Positions 62,154 through 64,000 of a stretch of 64,000 nt of DNA are shown here, piece after piece. The number at the start of each line of letters is the position of its first letter. The stretch's first letter is position 1. The stretch is from Robertmurraya dakarensis. Lineage in GTDB: Bacteria; Bacillota; Bacilli; Bacillales; Cytobacillaceae. Under the pieces are notes generated by a model. It made no database searches. It had not been told where the DNA came from and worked only from the letters and a program-made list of their open reading frames with translations. A program made the position numbers and the translations under genes. The stretch spans positions 116,268 through 180,267 of the forward strand of contig NZ_LT707408.1 of NCBI RefSeq assembly GCF_900156875.1, in the 5' to 3' direction.

Positions 62154-62244
62154 GGGGAAGTACTCAAGTGGCTGAAGAGGCGCCCCTGCTAAGGGTGTAG
62201 GTCGGGCAACCGGCGCGAGGGTTCAAATCCCTCCTTCTCCGCCA
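62154..62244 (+). tRNA. tRNA-Ser (GCT)
   Basis: Long variable arm typical of Ser, anticodon GCT in CCCCTGCTAAGGG, CCA encoded. Confidence 0.97.
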
Positions 62245-62254
62245 TATATTTTAT

Positions 62255-62326
62255 GGCCCGTTGGTCAAGCGGTTAAGACACCGCCCTTTCACGGCGGTAA
62301 CACGGGTTCGAATCCCGTACGGGTCA
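62255..62326 (+). tRNA. tRNA-Glu (TTC), no encoded CCA
   Basis: GGCCCGT acceptor pairs with ACGGGTC; anticodon TTC in GCCCTTTCACGGC. The gene ends at the discriminator A followed by CTTT, so CCA must be added after RNase Z-type processing. Confidence 0.95.
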
Positions 62327-62357
62327 CTTTGATTTTTATTTTATTTCTTAATAGTAT

Positions 62358-62434
62358 GGTCCGGTAGTTCAGTTGGTTAGAATGCCTGCCTGTCACGCAG
62401 GAGGTCGCGGGTTCGAGTCCCGTCCGGACCGCCA
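62358..62434 (+). tRNA. tRNA-Asp (GTC)
   Basis: Anticodon GTC in CTGCCTGTCACGCAG, CCA encoded. Not part of the trnS cluster of B. subtilis as I recall it. Confidence 0.97.
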
Positions 62435-62485
62435 TTTTAAAATATGCGTTTTAAACCTTAATAATTGGGGAATGATTTAAATTAT

Positions 62486-62560
62486 TGGGCTATAGCCAAG
62501 TGGTAAGGCAACGGACTTTGACTCCGTCATTCGTAGGTTCGAATCCTGCTAGCCCAGCCA
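62486..62560 (+). tRNA. tRNA-Gln (TTG)
   Basis: Anticodon TTG in CGGACTTTGACTCCG, CCA encoded. Confidence 0.97.
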
Positions 62561-62582
62561 TTTTTATTTTATTTAAGAGTTT

Positions 62583-62658
62583 GAGCCATTAGCTCAGTCG
62601 GTAGAGCATCTGACTTTTAATCAGAGGGTCGAAGGTTCGAGTCCTTCATGGCTCACCA
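62583..62658 (+). tRNA. tRNA-Lys (TTT)
   Basis: Anticodon TTT in CTGACTTTTAATCAG, CCA encoded. Confidence 0.97.
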
Positions 62659-62683
62659 ATCTAAAGGTGACAAAAACCTATAT

Positions 62684-62768
62684 GCGGGTGTGGCGGAATT
62701 GGCAGACGCACTAGACTTAGGATCTAGCGCCGCAAGGCGTGGGGGTTCGACTCCCTTCACCCGCACCA
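62684..62768 (+). tRNA. tRNA-Leu (TAG)
   Basis: Long variable arm, anticodon TAG in TAGACTTAGGATCTA, CCA encoded. Confidence 0.97.
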
Positions 62769-62825
62769 TTATTTACCATTGAATACTTCTTGATATCTAC
62801 TATAATTACTTATATCGCTTAAATT

Positions 62826-62911
<86 letters not shown>

Positions 62912-62945
62912 AAATGCAATATATGAATAGATGCACTTGACAGAT

Positions 62946-63022
<77 letters not shown>

Positions 63023-63033
63023 TTATAGTATTT

Positions 63034-63110
63034 CGGGAAGTAGCTCAGCTTGGTAGAGCACTTGGTTTGGGACCAAGGGGTCGCAGGTTCGAATCCTGTC
63101 TTCCCGACCA
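63034..63110 (+). tRNA. tRNA-Pro (TGG)
   Basis: Anticodon TGG in TTGGTTTGGGACCAA, CCA encoded. Confidence 0.97.
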
Positions 63111-63130
63111 TTCATTTGAAAATACAATTC

Positions 63131-63204
63131 GCGGGTGTAGTTTAATGGTAAAACCACAGCCTTCCAAGCTGTTGTCGTGGGTTCGATTCCCATCACCCGC
63201 TCCA
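63131..63204 (+). tRNA. tRNA-Gly (TCC)
   Basis: Anticodon TCC in CAGCCTTCCAAGCTG, 3' end reads CTCCA. Last tRNA before the rRNA leader. Confidence 0.96.
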
Positions 63205-63288
63205 TAAACAATTAGTTCTTTGAAAACTAAACAAAGCAGAAACGTCAACGTTTTAATTTTAGATTTATTTAAGAGCTAATCTTACTCT
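63205..63288 (+). promoter_or_regulatory. rRNA leader between tRNA-Gly and 16S
   Basis: TTCTTTGAAAACTAAACAAA is the boxA-like antitermination region typical of Bacillus rrn operons. No new promoter is obvious in these 84 bases, so the 16S gene is likely cotranscribed with the tRNAs. Confidence 0.6.

Positions 63289-64000
<712 letters not shown>

Overview
The window is chromosomal DNA of a Bacillus-like endospore former (family Bacillaceae). The 16S rRNA start, the SD-rich starts with frequent TTG/GTG codons, the cortex-morphogenesis gene cmpA, the ydcC homologue and above all the gene order cshA-ydbS-ydbT-rhomboid-acpS-ydcC-alr-ndoAI-ndoA-rsbRSTUVW-sigB-rsbX-tex-cmpA-sprT-tRNAs match the B. 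subtilis chromosome. I cannot assign a species.

Bases 1-1950 hold a PepSY protein cut by the window edge, a short gene remnant, a HesB/IscA-like gene with an in-frame TGA followed by a bacterial SECIS-like hairpin (a probable selenoprotein), a degenerate repeat tract, and a Fur-boxed heme monooxygenase gene (hmoA).

Bases 2080-14690 are a cobalamin (B12) operon of the oxygen-independent, early-cobalt type, in nearly the order known from B. megaterium: cbiW-(broken cbiM)-cbiH60-cbiX-cbiJ-cbiC-cbiD-cbiET-cbiL-cbiF-cbiG-cbiA-cobA. Two tandem cobalamin riboswitches precede it. Bases 14700-20342 carry unrelated genes: a small flavin oxidoreductase, an AI-2E family permease, an unknown membrane protein, a Dps ferritin with PerR-like boxes, rodA, and an unknown cytosolic protein. 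Bases 20454-31315 are a second B12 operon under a third riboswitch: btuF-btuC-btuD/cbiZ for corrinoid uptake and salvage, then cbiB, cobD, cobU, cbiP, cobS, cobC, a CobU-like protein, a PduO adenosyltransferase and another histidine phosphatase. Together the two operons cover uroporphyrinogen III to adenosylcobalamin, except precorrin-2 dehydrogenase, a lower-ligand (CobT) activation gene and an intact cobalt transporter, none of which is in the window.

Bases 31417-39548 contain two tandem acyl-CoA synthetase paralogues, a SulP anion transporter, a striking array of nine 52-bp repeats, a K+(Na+)/H+ antiporter and a solitary tyrosine recombinase with an inverted-repeat operator. Bases 39945-45336 hold ddl, murF, an esterase and the cshA RNA helicase.

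From 45471 to 58440 come uvsE, two PH-domain membrane proteins, a rhomboid protease, acpS, ydcC, alr, the MazEF-type module ndoAI-ndoA and the full sigma-B stressosome/partner-switch operon with an internal sigma-B promoter before rsbV. Then follow tex, cmpA (minus strand, 37 aa), sprT, and an eleven-gene tRNA cluster (Asn, Ser, Glu, Asp, Gln, Lys, Leu, Leu, Arg, Pro, Gly) with its own strong promoter, preceded by a broken 5' copy of tRNA-Asn and running into a 16S rRNA gene cut off at the window end.
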